64,000 nucleotides of DNA from Trileptium ribeirensis. Lineage: Eukaryota > Nematoda > Enoplea > Enoplida > Thoracostomopsidae. Under the pieces are notes generated by a model that saw only the letters and a program-made list of their open reading frames with translations, was not told the origin of the DNA and made no database searches. Of the stretch, positions 11,612 through 22,780 are shown piece by piece. The position numbers and the translations under genes are program-made. Location: NCBI GenBank assembly GCA_030248225.1, contig JASANE010029999.1, forward strand, positions 46,941-110,940. Direction: 5' to 3'. Position 1 is the first letter of the stretch; each line of letters starts with the position of its first letter.

Positions 11612-12968
11612 TGCCTGGCATGTGTGGGCATGATCATTTTCGCATGGGAAATAACAAAATGGTGACCTGAACTGCAGGTATCCGGTATCAGGCCCTAAAT
11701 GAATTTGATAATATCGTTGTATTAATAATGTATTGTGGAAAGAGGCTGAGCACTAGGATGGGCCGGGGACAAGGGCCAAGACTTCTGCGGCTTTACTCTC
11801 GTTTTCATTGATCTGGTGCCCTAAGGCTGATCCCGGTGCGTACGCCTGATACTAATATAGTAATAATAATGAGAATTGATGGGTGCATAAAGAAATTTTA
11901 TTTTATTTTATCGAATATCGTGAAAGAGTGTAGTACCGTGTGTTCGGATGGGTCGGGGCAGAGTGCGGGATTTTAAGCGAAATTCTAATGGGGACTTTTG
12001 TTGCAGCTCGGATCTCGAGGACCGATCCTGGCATGCGGTAGTGGAATAATCGAATCAGAAAGTGAAGTCAGAAATCAAATTTACGGGAAAGAAAAGCGAC
12101 AGAATTTGTCTACGACGTCATTTTCATAGGGTTTATTCAAAAGCAAAATTTTAACAGTTTCTGACACTTAAGGTGAGGTGGACTTATCTCGTTATCAATA
12201 GGGTTTCTCAAGGCTCCAAAATTGTGCGTTAGAGTTAACCTACTCCCCACCAGTAAATACTCAGGGACCCCTGAGTAGGCGTTTAAACACCCAATTTTCA
12301 AAGGTTTAAATCTCAACCAAAATAACGAAAACTCCCCAATTTTTCCAGCTCTACACCTCCATGGGTCTTACCCTATCTATTCTATTGAAATCCGGGGCCG
12401 CCTAGCCTCGTCGGTACGCACAGGAGCCTAATAACCTTCTGGGAGCACAGAAATTTCCTACACTTAGCGTATAAAACGGCCTCTAACAGGCCACCCATTT
12501 GCGTTACATTCAAAACTTTATTTTCATTAGTAGGCGACCAGCCAGGGCCTGGGTCTGACCCCACCCACGGCCGCCTACTGTTCCCCGTTGATCCGCGAGC
12601 ATCAAAAATGCATTCTGATTTTAATGCAACGCCAGCGCCCCGAGCGCTCGTATGGTTTGCTGTCCTAAAAGCGTTGCGCCGACCAGCGCGAGCTTTGGTT
12701 GTTTACGCTGTTGGCCTCGCTTCTTGTCGTCCCCAGTGTACGATCAATTATAAGCCGTGTTATTGTAAGCGACCAGCGGCGACTCGTAAATTAATGTATG
12801 GTTTGTGCTGTGTGCTCCAGTCGTGAAATGTATTTATAACCATCAAAGCTTTATATTTGTATATGTTGATCTGCAGATTTTCAAATTTAAAATCGGCAAT
12901 TTTGGGGTTACGCCAAGCAAATTTAGGGGCTCAGACGGTTGACGAGCGCGGAAGTGGGGTTATCGTAT

Positions 12969-13039
12969 TATAAAAGGAGCAAGACCCAATGTAGCATTGG
13001 GACCAGTCGAGAAAAACGCCGCTAGAGTCGGCGGTTTTT
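12969..13039 (+). promoter_or_regulatory. TATA box followed by two hairpins
   Basis: TATAAAAG at 12,969-12,976. From 12,985 the stem CCCAATG/CATTGGG (loop TAG, 12,985-13,001) begins, then AAAAACGCCG pairs with CGGCG-G-TTTTT (13,012-13,039, one bulged G). Transcription from this TATA would be expected to start about 25-30 bases downstream, at or just inside the hairpins, so they would lie at the 5' end of the RNA. The arrangement resembles the R region of LTR retroelements. No ORF of a known retroelement follows. Confidence 0.4.
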
Positions 13040-14635
13040 GCAGCTTGCGTTTGGTGGTTGTCGCCAGCTAAGGCAGTTAGGCGATTTTCGAGTTTTCTTT
13101 TTGATTTTTCTGTTCACTCTTGCTTTTGATTTTTCCAGGAGCGGCTCTGGCTGTGCAGAGGCAGTGCAGAGTCCCTCCTGGTGACCTCTTTTTCTGTCTT
13201 TCAAAATTTCGTCGGTAAGGGCTGCCCTTGCGGGTGTTGGAGTGTCCGAAGGATGCCCCGCGCATCCGTAAGTGCAGGCCCAACAAGTTGAGAAATGCGC
13301 ACGCTGAGATCGCTCATGAAATTTTAGTTCTCGACTGGTTCCCCGCTCGCCGGGTCATAATTTTAGTTTCAAACCCGGGGCGAGAAGTTTTTATTTTTAG
13401 TGATGTGAGCGGAAAGAGGTAACAAGCGTTACACACGGGGAAGGGAGAAGGACATACGGACACGGGAGGGGTAAGATGATTTAAATGGCGTGTTGACCTG
13501 GAGGCAACCGTTAGTACAGACAAAAAGAATTCAGTATAAGTCAGAACCAGTGCTAGGCTTCCTTTCAAAAATTAGAGCATTTGTTCCCTGAGCATTTCAA
13601 GCGCTAAGTAGCTGACAGCTCGTTTCAAAACCAGTCCTCCATGCCGAGTAGACATGGTAGGAGACCTTAATAATTTGCATCAAATAGGTTAGGGCCCTGC
13701 CGCAAATTGGCATTACAGGACATAACCGAATTTTTGAACGACTTATAAAGGACGATAGAGCCTCGTTTGACCCGTGCTCCTCTCGTGCTGGTTTTCGAAT
13801 TAGTAGCATAAGTTGAGGTTGCATTATAGGAAAGTTAACGTGGTCGGCTCCAGGTCACACGACTTAAAGACCCACTTGTTGGGGAATAAAAGAATCATCC
13901 GGCCCAGGACGGACGTAGTCATTTGCACGCAAAGAGTTGTTCAAAAGATTTGAAGAACGGAACCTCTGGCGCCAGCTTCGAAACTCGAGCTCCTGCCATG
14001 AGCTTTGTTTTTATCAGGCGAAAATTCAACTAACTAGCCCCGAAATGCAGACGGGTCTCATGCCGTGAAGAAACTGTAGAGTACTCCGTCATGAACTTTT
14101 CACAATAAAATAACTATCGTCGGGTCGAAGCGGCTGCACCATAGGGAGTGAAGTGTCAGGATTTTTTGTGCGTTATATTCCACTACTTTTCACCGTTTTG
14201 TTAATCTTACTGTTCCAACCAAACAAGGGTATCCGAAGTGTTTTAAACGCAAATCCTCACAGTTTTCTTTTGGTGTCAAATTAAGCATTTTGGTTGAGGG
14301 CGTGGCAGCACTCGCGCCGTAATTGTGCTTGCAAATTACTGCGGACCTTCACTTGGATCGAAGGCAATCGGAGGAGTGAACCACTGAATTATGAAGTGAG
14401 ACGGAGTCAGCTGTGACGTTTAGCTGAGTTGAATTTAATCAAAATCGTTCGGGATCGCACCCGGTGGTCGAGCTACGGCCCTGAGAGGGATACACCGCAA
14501 ATGCTCCGCTAAACTCAAAACGAAATTAGTAGGCGTGGACCCTCAAACCGTGTAGACACGGTGGGTTCCCGTTATAGCGTTCTGTTTTCATGTCAAATAG
14601 TATATTCAAAATCTTTAAAAAGGCAAACAACGTTC

Positions 14636-14657
14636 GGGAGACGCGGCAGCGCCTCCC
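14636..14657 (+). other. GC-rich stem followed by T run
   Basis: GGGAG.CGC pairs with GCG.CTCCC around a GGCAGC loop, then CTTTTT. It looks like an intrinsic terminator by shape. In animal DNA a T run after a stem can end RNA polymerase III transcripts, but no Pol III promoter boxes are visible close upstream. Confidence 0.3.
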
Positions 14658-15397
14658 CTTTTTACACGGCCCGCGTTTTCGGTCTGACCCGGAAGCGAGC
14701 AAACTTTTCGATCTTAGGCCAATCTTGTAACAGATCCGCAGCTGACGTCCCGGCTCGGTGAGACGACCTCCACTGAAGAGGAGCGTGGAGTAAAGAGAGG
14801 TTACGGCAAGAGAGTGTTGAACAACGGTCGTCTAGGGCGTGTTTTACAAACGCATTCAACAAGTGATCAGTAAGGAAGTGATCATGGGAATACGGTCCAG
14901 ATGGTAACGTAGGTCCCCAGGGATATAAATTGTGGGGCGAGCCGAGCTAATTTTTCATAATCCCCATCTTGGATTCGCGTAGATTAGGATTCACATCACC
15001 TCGTAAGTATATATATTTAGGGTACACTGCGTGGTACCCACATTTGAAACCTTGTGTAAATATCTCACTAGCCTTTATGATCATACATGTATCTTTGCTT
15101 TACATGATTAAAGTGTTAGAGTGTTCGATAAATCCTCAGTCGATATGTCTTATCTAATTGATATTGGATAGTTAGGGGTCTATTGCGTCGCGTAAACGTG
15201 CTTTCGTAATCACAAACGAAAATAATCACTTAGTTGTCTCGCAAACCGATCAGGTATTACCATTTAGGGAATCCGTAACGGAACATGATCACAAATAGGA
15301 AAGCGCACCATCATTAAGGATTTAAATGAAATGAGGGAAAGGCGGGTCAGCTTTATTACCTGTGAGCAGGCCTAAGGGTTGACCCTCCCTCAGGGGG

Positions 15398-15605
15398 ACC
15401 TTCATACCGCTAGATACGTGGGCCAATATAGGTGCCTGGCCGAACACCCTGGTAAACCCGCCGGCAGCCTGCTAAGGTAAGCGATTCCCTTAGGTCAACT
15501 CGCGGTTCACCGGGCAGTCGTGGAAGCCGGGGTTGTCCGGGCACCACACCAAGAAAAATGGTGGTGCAGCTGGGATCCCTTAGGGCCAGAACTGGTCCTA
15601 GTACA
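15398..15605. repeat. ~210-bp dispersed repeat, copy 1
   Basis: From ACCTTC.TACC.CTAGATACGT to CTGGTCCTAGTACA this matches 27,697-27,909 in the same orientation at roughly 88-90 percent by eye. Shared blocks include CGAACACCCTGGT, CCGCCGGCAGCCT, GTCGTGGAAGCCGGGGTTGT and GATCCCTTAGGGCCAGAACT. The other copy sits immediately after the Gypsy pol stop codon, so this could be a lone LTR fragment of that family, or an unrelated repeat. A CACCAC..GGTGGTG hairpin is present in both copies. Confidence 0.85.
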
Positions 15606-15994
15606 CAGCACATGATGTTCTGATCGTTTAACCTGTCAGCCAACCCCCGGCCATCCGGAATAGCGGCATACCTCCACTGTCCGGAATAGCGGATACGCCA
15701 GTCGGCGGGGAGATGTGCGGCTGTCCACACTTTTATATTGGACGCTCAGTACGAATGAAGCATGCAAACGTAACAGATGATGGTCCTGAAGTAATTCTAA
15801 ATTAATCATTGCACCTAAATCCAAGAGTCTCAACGCAGCGTCTAGTTATGTTTACCTGTGCGTGTTTTAGAGTTTCCTTTACGCGTATCTATGTCAAATT
15901 ATATACCGTGCTATGTGTTGTAGACTTCGTGTGTGTATACATTTGATAGCGAGCGAGGGGAACGAGAATTTTCAATTTTGGCTCTGGAGGGAGG
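15606..15994. other. No recognised gene
   Basis: Contains a short direct repeat TCCGGAATAGCGG (15,655 and 15,680). Otherwise nothing recognised. The 65-106 aa minus-strand frames here run into the dispersed repeat and are not credible genes. Confidence 0.4.
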
Positions 15995-16300
15995 TTGAGG
16001 AGGTCCTGTCTGTGTGTCTGTGTGGGTGTCTGTCGCACCTGGATCTCGATAACTGTTGGGCCGAATTTGATGCACTATAGCTCATTCGAACCGCAATGGT
16101 CGATTTAGGTGTAGTGACGGAGCCCGATTTTTGAATTTTTTCCCGTGCGAAAAGTTATGGGGCAAAATGACGTCATTTTGGCCCATTTTTCGGCAACCCC
16201 TCCAGTTTTTGCGACTTTTCTCAATAAGTGAACGAGATATCCGCAAACTAATGGACCTATTCTATGTAGCTTTACCAGGGCTTTCCAATGATGTATAACA
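15995..16300. repeat. (TG)n-headed repeat family, copy 2
   Basis: A TGTGTGTCTGTG run is followed by ATCTCGATAACTGT, CCGAATTTGATG and GCTCATTCGAACCG, in the same order as at 2762-2940. Confidence 0.55.
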
Positions 16301-16361
16301 AATTTTTGAACAACTTCCCAATCGGGAGTCTATAAGCTTATAGATGGCGCCAAATCTCATA

Positions 16362-16690
16362 TTTGGTGAAAAGTCGTGGGAAATGCACCTAAATGTGTGT
16401 GTTTTGTTGCTTTTAGTGTCTTATATGGGGTTTTTTGGGCAGATAAACCCATTGCACGTTGTTGGGCAAATATTTTTTACACTTCTGGTTCATACTTGGC
16501 ATAAAAATGACGTTTTCGAAATTTTTGGTGAAAAGTCGTGGGAAAAGCACCTGAATCTGTGTTTATTCTTGGCTTAGTGTCGGATATGGGGTTTTACGGG
16601 CCGACAAGCTCATTGCGAGTGCTAAAAATATTGTGTGGCAAATATTTTTCACACTTCTGCTTCATACTTGGTATGAAAAATGAGATTTTT
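16362..16690. repeat. Two-copy 162-bp tandem duplication
   Basis: TTTGGTGAAAAGTCGTGGGA starts at 16,362 and again at 16,524. Both copies continue CACCT.AAT.TGTGT, TATGGGGTTTT, GGCAAATATTTTT and CACTTCTG.TTCATACTTGG. Copies have diverged by substitutions and one short insertion (CTAAAAATATTGTG). The 77-aa frame across it is a by-product. Confidence 0.85.
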
Positions 16691-17515
16691 CTAAAGTGAC
16701 GGTTTGAATTCTTTAACGTTCTTCTCACGGTCAATTTAGGGTTTTATTGAATTATTAAATTGTTAGTTCATTGTTTTTGTACTCGTTGTATGATGTTTTG
16801 TCTACTGCATACGTTGGCTATCAAACGAGGCGGGCGGAACTATGACTCATCACTCACGGTTTACATAATGCTGCACCTGCGTACTGTGCGTAGGCTTTAT
16901 TTGTGTGTGCTTTCTACAACAGACTTCCGGGGATTGTTCTCACCACTCGAATTCTGGCTCGCTAGCGAGCTTCACTAGTTTACTAAAAATGCTTGTGTGC
17001 TGAAAATTAGTAGTACCTGCGAATACGATAAACTTGTGATTTTTATAATAACTGGCATAAATAAAAGAACTGAAGCCGACAGTTAATAAACAGGACGAAA
17101 CTAGAATATTATTTTTATCTTGAAAGATTAGCTGTCGTAAACTGAGCTGCTACCGTGTTTACACCTGGAACTTTGTCGCTTTTTTACAGATTTGTAGTTT
17201 AAATTCACCAATTTTTGTAAACAAAAGATAATACATTTTGTGTTTTTCTCATAGTTCGCTGTTCCGCGTCAGTATGGTGGTAAATATTATGATACTGCTT
17301 TTGCAGTTACATCTATATGTTGTATTTAAGCTTCTGAATTTCTCGTGATCTGACTGCCCAGTAATAAATAAATATTATCTGTTGCCAAATTTGGTGTAAA
17401 CAAGCATCGACAAACTTGTAAATCTATTAAAATTTTGATCATAAACATTCAGGGCCTTTGGTTGAGGGCAACTTTCGCACTGTTTTCCTCGGTGGTAAAG
17501 TACGTACCAAGGAAT
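16691..17515. other. No recognised gene
   Basis: AT-rich, with a 72-aa plus frame at 16,760-16,978 of no recognisable family. No RNA gene or repeat seen. Confidence 0.4.
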
Positions 17516-17853
17516 ATTGGTCTGGTAGGTTCTTTTCCGTTATCCTGCCCAGCTCGAATTTTGAAGATACAAGGTTGATTTTGTTACCAATCGATTCAGC
17601 TCGATGAGTCGGTTCAAAAAATTTAATTTTACCCATATCTCTGAAAAAAATTTTTTTCGATTTTTTGAGATCCCAATGGTCCCCCCTAGGAGCCCAAATG
17701 TCGAAAAAAATTTTTTCAGATATATGGGTAAAATTAAATGTTTTTGAACCGACTCATCGAGCTGAATCGATTGGTACCAAAATCAGCCCTGTATCTTCAA
17801 AATTTACCTAATTCGAGCTGGGGGATCATGGAAAAGAACCGGTCGGGTATATG
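17516..17853. mobile_element. Foldback element, ~155-bp arms
   Basis: Left-arm landmarks TTCTTTTCC, CAGCTCGAATT, ACCAATCGATTCAGCTCGAT, GAGTCGGTTCAAAAA, AATTTTACCCATAT return in inverted order on the right (ATATGGGTAAAATT, TTTTTGAACCGACTC, ATCGAGCTGAATCGATTGGT, AATTCGAGCTG, GGAAAAGAA). The dyad axis is near 17,685, with a short C/T-rich middle (CCCAATGGTCCCCCCTAGGA). Arms are close to 90 percent alike. A similar end (GTATCTTCAAAATTACC) appears near 37,160. Confidence 0.85.
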
Positions 17854-18910
17854 ATTGTACGGGTATATAAGCACTGATAGCTTGCGCGATATTAAGGAAA
17901 ACGTATCACATTGTAATTATAAAATCTATGTTTAATGTGGGCAACGTCCGTTCAGAGGGAAGGGATAGATTGTGTAGGTCAGCCGAGGGGGTGTAAACTT
18001 TTGAAATTTTTAGAAACTCATGATTTTCCAAATATTGTCAAATATTTTGAGGATATTTTGCAAATTTTCCACCAAAACTTTTTACCCAATTTTGGTCAAA
18101 ATATATACTTTCCGCGTGGCTTCGGCGTGCATAGGAGAGGGTAATTATAGCTTGAGGGGATTGACCCTTAGGCTAATAACTCCAAATTCCTATGGATATC
18201 TTTGGTTTTATGATAGTCATTAAAATTAATGTGAGAAAAATCATGAAAAGCTCCGCGAATTTTTTTATATTTTAGAAAAACAGGTTGGTTTTCGTTCGCA
18301 TTTCAGTACAATGTGCAATATCAACTGTGATTGAAAATCAAAAAATGGATTCATAATGAAACCAAAAATATCTGGCCAAAGTAATCCTGGAGGGCCAAAG
18401 TGTTTTAAATATATACGAATTTTTAGCCGTAGGAGAGTTCTCATTAGACCCGCGCCCACGCTTTATATTGCTACCCGTTTACCCATCGCGGAAGCTAATC
18501 CACGCACGAATCCTTCATAAATCACCCAAATGGCTATAAACCAACTGATCATCGATATCATTTACAACTGTGCGTCAACAAAACAGGAAACAGATACGGT
18601 TTCTCAACGTTTATCACTTTTGTTTTCGCAAATCTAGCATTGCTGCAGCACTTTTAGGCCATAATATTGTTTTTTAGCTGTTTGGTAACGTGTTGCATTG
18701 TGAATTTATGCTTTACACACTGCAGTTTATTTCCTACTGTTTCAATGTTGGACTAATGAACCGGAGTTGTTGGTGGCAATCTGCATATTAAATTAAATGA
18801 CATGACGTAGCGACTTGTGGAGACGAAATACTAAAATAACTGGCTAAAATATTTTCGTGCCTTTCACTTCCTGAATTAATTTACATTTCGATTATCGATG
18901 AACAATTGTT
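17854..18910. other. No recognised gene
   Basis: AT-rich with two overlapping 67-69 aa frames near 18.0-18.2 kb and a 64-aa minus frame near 18.4 kb, none recognisable. Confidence 0.4.
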
Positions 18911-18990
18911 ATATAAAGGTAGTTGTGAGGTTCCGATTTACGGAACAATAAAGCGAAAGAACACGCTGATCTATTTTGGGAGCTATTGCC
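18911..18990 (+). promoter_or_regulatory. Possible LTR R-U5 and primer-site junction
   Basis: In order: TATATAAAGG (about 18,910), CAATAAAG (about 18,947) and ATTTTGGGAGCTATTGCCGG (about 18,973-18,992). TATA box, poly(A) signal and a TTTTGGGAGCT..GCCGGG motif at this spacing resemble a short BEL/Pao-type LTR end with its primer site. Its orientation is opposite to the pol fragment at 20.1-22.8 kb, so it would belong to another copy. No matching second LTR found. Confidence 0.3.
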
Positions 18991-20117
18991 GGGTTCATTA
19001 AAGGCTCCTCGCAAAGAAAGCGAACAACACGCGTATAATTAGGCAGGCAGGACCTGTTCGCCGAATTAACACAGAACACCGCTTTGAAACGGAGTTAGCT
19101 GTTGTCATACAACTGCAGGTTTATAAGGGGATATTTAAGCCAATGGTTTAGGAACGCCTTTTAAAACTATTTGATGTCGGAATTACGTTGCATGCCGTGC
19201 ATGATTTGACAAACTTTAGCCGGTTCCCAGTAACCGAAACCGGGTAACAGGAGCTCAAGCGGTCTATGTATATCGCTAAGTTACACGAGTTACACACAGT
19301 GTAGCTGTCGATGGGGGTAGTAAGAGAACTGTCGTGAAGAGCGCGCTAGATAATACGACACAAGTAAATAACAGTTACTAACCGAATGTTTCTGGATGCA
19401 ATTGGGGATAAACCAATCACGATTAGACCGAATGCGCACGAATGATGATCCAACGACGACAGAGACGATTGTTTGTCGACTTTGATCACGGATGGAAACC
19501 CAATGGGCGGGCGACAGTTGATGCCACGCACAACACACGATTATCGCTTTTCGAAGACACGGCAAATTGACCACAGTTTTGTTGATGCTGTTTGAATACG
19601 GTGGTTGTTGTTGTTGCCGTAGTTGTTGTTAATTCGTAGGCACCTATTTGACTGTTGATTTCGATGCAATTGCTACTGATTCTGAATCGTGATGACTTGC
19701 GATACGACGTCGTTATGTATCAATGTCAATGACGATATCTGGCAATAACTAACGATGACGACAATGGCGACTATGATGCTGTGTTGATGATGATGGTGAT
19801 TGTGAATCAATAAACCTAAGAAATTTTCACAGGATAGTTAATTTTATAAACGATTACTACTTAGATTCAAATCTGAAACAGTTTGCTTATGCAGAATGGA
19901 GCAGATACCGATGATCTCTGATGTACAGAAAAGTCTGTACCTCCATTTTTCGATAATGTTGATGTCCAAAGCTTTACTGATGAAGAAAAGATGATCCTGG
20001 AACAATAAAACACCGAGGCCGTACTGGTTCACAGATGAATTTCCTGACACTCCCCAGAAAACGATTCGATGATTACTAGATTGTTTATGAATAATTAATC
20101 GTTGTAATGTGTTTATA
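18991..20117. other. Region beyond the BEL pol 3' end
   Basis: On the minus strand this follows the BEL pol stop. A purine block CTGGGGAG directly before TGTCAGGAAATTC (minus strand, near 20,055-20,035) would fit a polypurine tract and LTR start, so the 3' LTR may begin there. Its other end and a 5' partner were not found. Trinucleotide-like GTTGTTGTTG and GATGATG runs occur at 19,600-19,800. Confidence 0.35.
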
Positions 20118-20902
20118 TTAGAAGAGTAGAGTGGCAGCAGAGTTCGATAAGCTGGCATTCAAAAGTTGACGCCCTTTTATTAAAGCCGGAAGATTGACCT
20201 CAGATGGTGGTTTAGGAGTTACATCGGAGTGTCGTAAAGTTATTGCTTCGAGTCTCTGCTCAGCAGCTAATACTTCGTGTGGCTCAAATCCATCAAAATC
20301 AGCTTCAGTGTCTAAATTGTCTTCTTGAACAATGGGATCAGACGGGACTTCAAGTCGATATAAATGATTAATTGGGCGTTTGACAATCATACCATTTGGC
20401 ATTTGCAGCTCCGCGGATCGTATGGTGTCATCTGCAGATCGTAAAAATCGTAGAATCCGGCATAATTTCCATTGACCACGAGGTGCTTCAGTGTTTTTGA
20501 GTAGCACAACTTCGCCGATTGCGGGCGATTCATTGATACTCCCGCGAGGAGTACGATGTGCCGGTTGACTCTTTTCTCTAAGGCTCAAAAGATAGTGGTC
20601 ATACCATTGTCGCCAAACGGCGTTGAGACGGTTTTGTTTAGCTTTCCAGAACCCCAGCAGCGGTTTTGTACAGTCGGATCCGCACTTGGTGTACCGGTCG
20701 AAAGATCGACAAGAAAGTCGATGGGACGTAATGCAACACCGGAGTCCATGTCCCCGTGGACATAGGTGATTGGGCGTGAATTAACAATCGCTTCTGTTTC
20801 GGTGATCAGCGTTATGAACTCGTCCCACCTTAGCAGTCGGCGTCCAATCATCGATCTGAATGTAGATTTAACAATTCCCACTAGACGCTCGTAGAATCCG
20901 CC
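20118..20902 (-). pseudogene. BEL/Pao pol fragment: integrase C-terminus with DUF5641 domain
   Basis: Continues the BEL pol after the stop codon at 20,903. Residues after that stop (GGFYERLVGIVKS) include the integrase catalytic Glu context, then the long helical region (TETEAIVNSRPITY). The last part, from about 20,580 down to 20,330, carries the DUF5641 pattern typical of BEL/Pao: GEVVLLKN, PRGQWKLCRI, RSAELQMPNG and RPINHLYRLEV. DUF5641 is the chromatin/target-side C-terminal domain of this integrase group. A frameshift lies near 20,650, because the WKAKQNRLNAVWRQWYDHYL-type linker is in a different frame from the preceding segment. The copy cannot make a functional integrase. Confidence 0.88.
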
Positions 20903-21590
20903 TTACCATGGCGCTAATTCGGTGGTAAATTTCCAAACGATGTCGTGGTCTGCAATATACGACCGAATTTGCTCATCGGTAACGATTTTATGCCATGTTC
21001 TATCGATTAAGGTTTTGGCCAATCTGAATTGCGGTGCGTTGTCGCTAATGATTTGATGAGGACACCCTCGTCTAGAAACAAAACGGCTCAGACACTCCAT
21101 AAACGATTGAGCAGTGCAGTCGGTAACGCATTCAAGATGAATTGCGCGGGTTGATAGACAGGTGAATAAACAACACCACATCCAATCCCTTCGTGACAAA
21201 TCCGTCAGCGACCTTGACGGTTGCCGGGCCGAAATAATCAAGACCTGCGAATTCGAACGGTTTCGCACGTGTTACTCGTTCTCTGGGCCATGGTGGCATA
21301 TTCGGTAATGCAAATGGAGGCCCTTTGTGCTTCCGACAAACGATGCATTTGGTTATGACACGACGCACCGCGTTGCGACCCTGTGGAATCCAATACGAGC
21401 GGCGTAGTTGACTGAGGGTATGGCTTGCGCCAGCATGGAATAATTGTTGATGAACTTCGACAATAATGTGCTTCGTGATGTGGCTGTCCTTCGGGAGAAG
21501 TATCGGGTTAATAGCGTCAGGATGCAACTCGGCGTTTTGCAATCGGCCACGACAACGAACAACTTGCTTTGAATCCAAATAAAGTCCAAG
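20903..21590 (-). pseudogene. BEL/Pao pol fragment: integrase zinc-binding and core
   Basis: From the minus strand: KQVVRCRGRLQNAEL, then an HHCC zinc-binding region (HQQLFHAG, SQLRRSYWIPQGR, CIVCRKHKG), then the core with its first Asp in the GLDYFGP context (about 21,240) and its second in ISDNAPQF (about 21,030). These words are diagnostic of BEL/Pao integrase. A frameshift lies between about 21,190 and 21,160, splitting VTKGLDVV from LFTCLSTRAIHLECV. A stop codon (TAA, 20,903-20,905) interrupts the core just before the Glu region. Inactive, but only moderately decayed. Confidence 0.9.
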
Positions 21591-22780
21591 TTACTTTACT
21601 GTGTAGTTGGTTTTGTTCGATTTGATCGATGCGATTATTTGTTCAAGCTCAGTCGCCTGGACCGAAATGATCCACAGCGTTTGGGCCACCGCTAAATCGG
21701 CAGCTGTGATATAAATGTCGCTAGATAAAGATGCGAACATATCTGACAGAAAAGGAATCTTAGTTCGAACAGACATATTTGAGCGGCTCCACAAATATGA
21801 TTTGAGGAACTTGAGACATACTGCTGTGATACGAAGGAGCTTCTTGAATGCCGAATACGACGTGATATCAATATGAAACGGCACAAGCTGCACTTCGTCG
21901 CGGAGCCCCTCTCCCGCAAGCAGCGAAATGACAGGGCCAGGGGAACGCTGCAGTTCAGACGCAAACTCCGAATTCGAAATGGGCTCGACGACGTCAGCGG
22001 TAGGCCAGTCTTCACTATCGCTGGAGATCCAAGTTGGCCCATGCCACCAAATGCTTGATGTAGCGAGATTGTCACCCGACAAACCTCGCGTGCACAGGTC
22101 GGCAGGATTTTCTGTAGTTCGAACATGAAGAAATTCAGCTTTTTCGATCTGTTTTATTTCTCTGATGCGATTTGCGACAAAGCGCTGCAGTGGCTTATCA
22201 GTTCGAAGCCAACCTAAGATGCAAGATGAATCAGTGAGAAAATAGCATTTGATGTCATCGGCTGGTATTGTTCGAGTAGACGACCGTACAAATGTGGCAG
22301 CCCGTCCGAGAAGTTCAAGACGAGGTATTGAGAATGGTTGTTTTTGCTCTGGTGCTAAACGAGATTTCGAAAAGATGAGATTTGACGTCCATTTGTCGTC
22401 ATACTTCAACATGCAACGAATGTAAACTGTAGCAGCATATGAGTCCTTTGACGCGTCGGAGAATATAACCAACGTCACCTTAGAAGATTTGTCCAATGGA
22501 TACAACAGAGGCGGCAGTTTGATACTGAAGCAGCTTCGAATATCGGAATGAAGACTCTTCCAAGCATGCTGGAGGTCTTCACTTAGCTCATCGTCCCAAC
22601 CCTGATTATCTTTCCACAGGTTGCGCAAGAAACATTTAGCATTGAGCGTTGACGGCAAAAAGAACCCCAATGGATCGAAGACTGATGCTATCGACTGTAG
22701 AATTTGTCGTTTTGGTTTGCAAGTTCCGCGCTCTTTCCAGTTTCCTCGTAAATGCAGTGTATCGGTATCTGTGTTCCAAG
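21591..22780 (-). pseudogene. BEL/Pao pol fragment: RT tail and RNase H region
   Basis: A 359-aa frame on the minus strand, with homology continuing upstream to about 22,780. It reads SVFDPLGFFLP at the RT-RNase H linker, then the RNase H words FSDASKDSYAA, IPRLELLGRA, LTDSSCILGWLR, and the BEL-specific NPADLCTRGLSG and WWHGPTW. The RT active site, protease and gag are absent. The frame ends in a TAA (21,591-21,593) where the pol reading frame otherwise continues. At its 5' side homology stops where the plus-strand Gypsy/IMPACT frame starts. The missing 5' half is not found beyond the Gypsy element, so this fragment was truncated rather than simply split by an insertion. Confidence 0.92.

Larger units (their letters stand above)
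11612..15397. other. Non-coding region with GC-richer stretches
   Basis: Visibly richer in G and C in places than the flanks. It holds many 60-85 aa frames on both strands, none with a recognisable domain. Structured pieces: an almost perfect 20-bp dyad at 12,258-12,277 (TACTCAGGGACCCCTGAGTA), the TATA/hairpin cluster at 12,969-13,039, and a GC-rich stem at 14,636-14,657. Repeated GACCAGCG.CGA and TATGGTTTG words near 12.65-12.81 kb resemble an LTR-type promoter region. A large non-autonomous LTR element is possible but unproven. Confidence 0.35.

Noticed and set aside
12982..13045. Intrinsic-terminator-like hairpin
   Set aside because: Bacterial terminators are not expected here; the A/T-flanked stem is kept only as a structural observation.
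19844..20158. 104-aa minus frame after BEL pol as a possible env-like gene
   Set aside because: No signal peptide, membrane anchor or conserved pattern; it overlaps the probable LTR start.
21873..22128. Plus-strand ORFs inside the BEL pol region
   Set aside because: Antisense shadows of the RNase H coding sequence.
22621..22773. First ~50 codons of the long plus-strand frame
   Set aside because: They are antisense to BEL pol and have no ATG; not part of the IMPACT-like protein.
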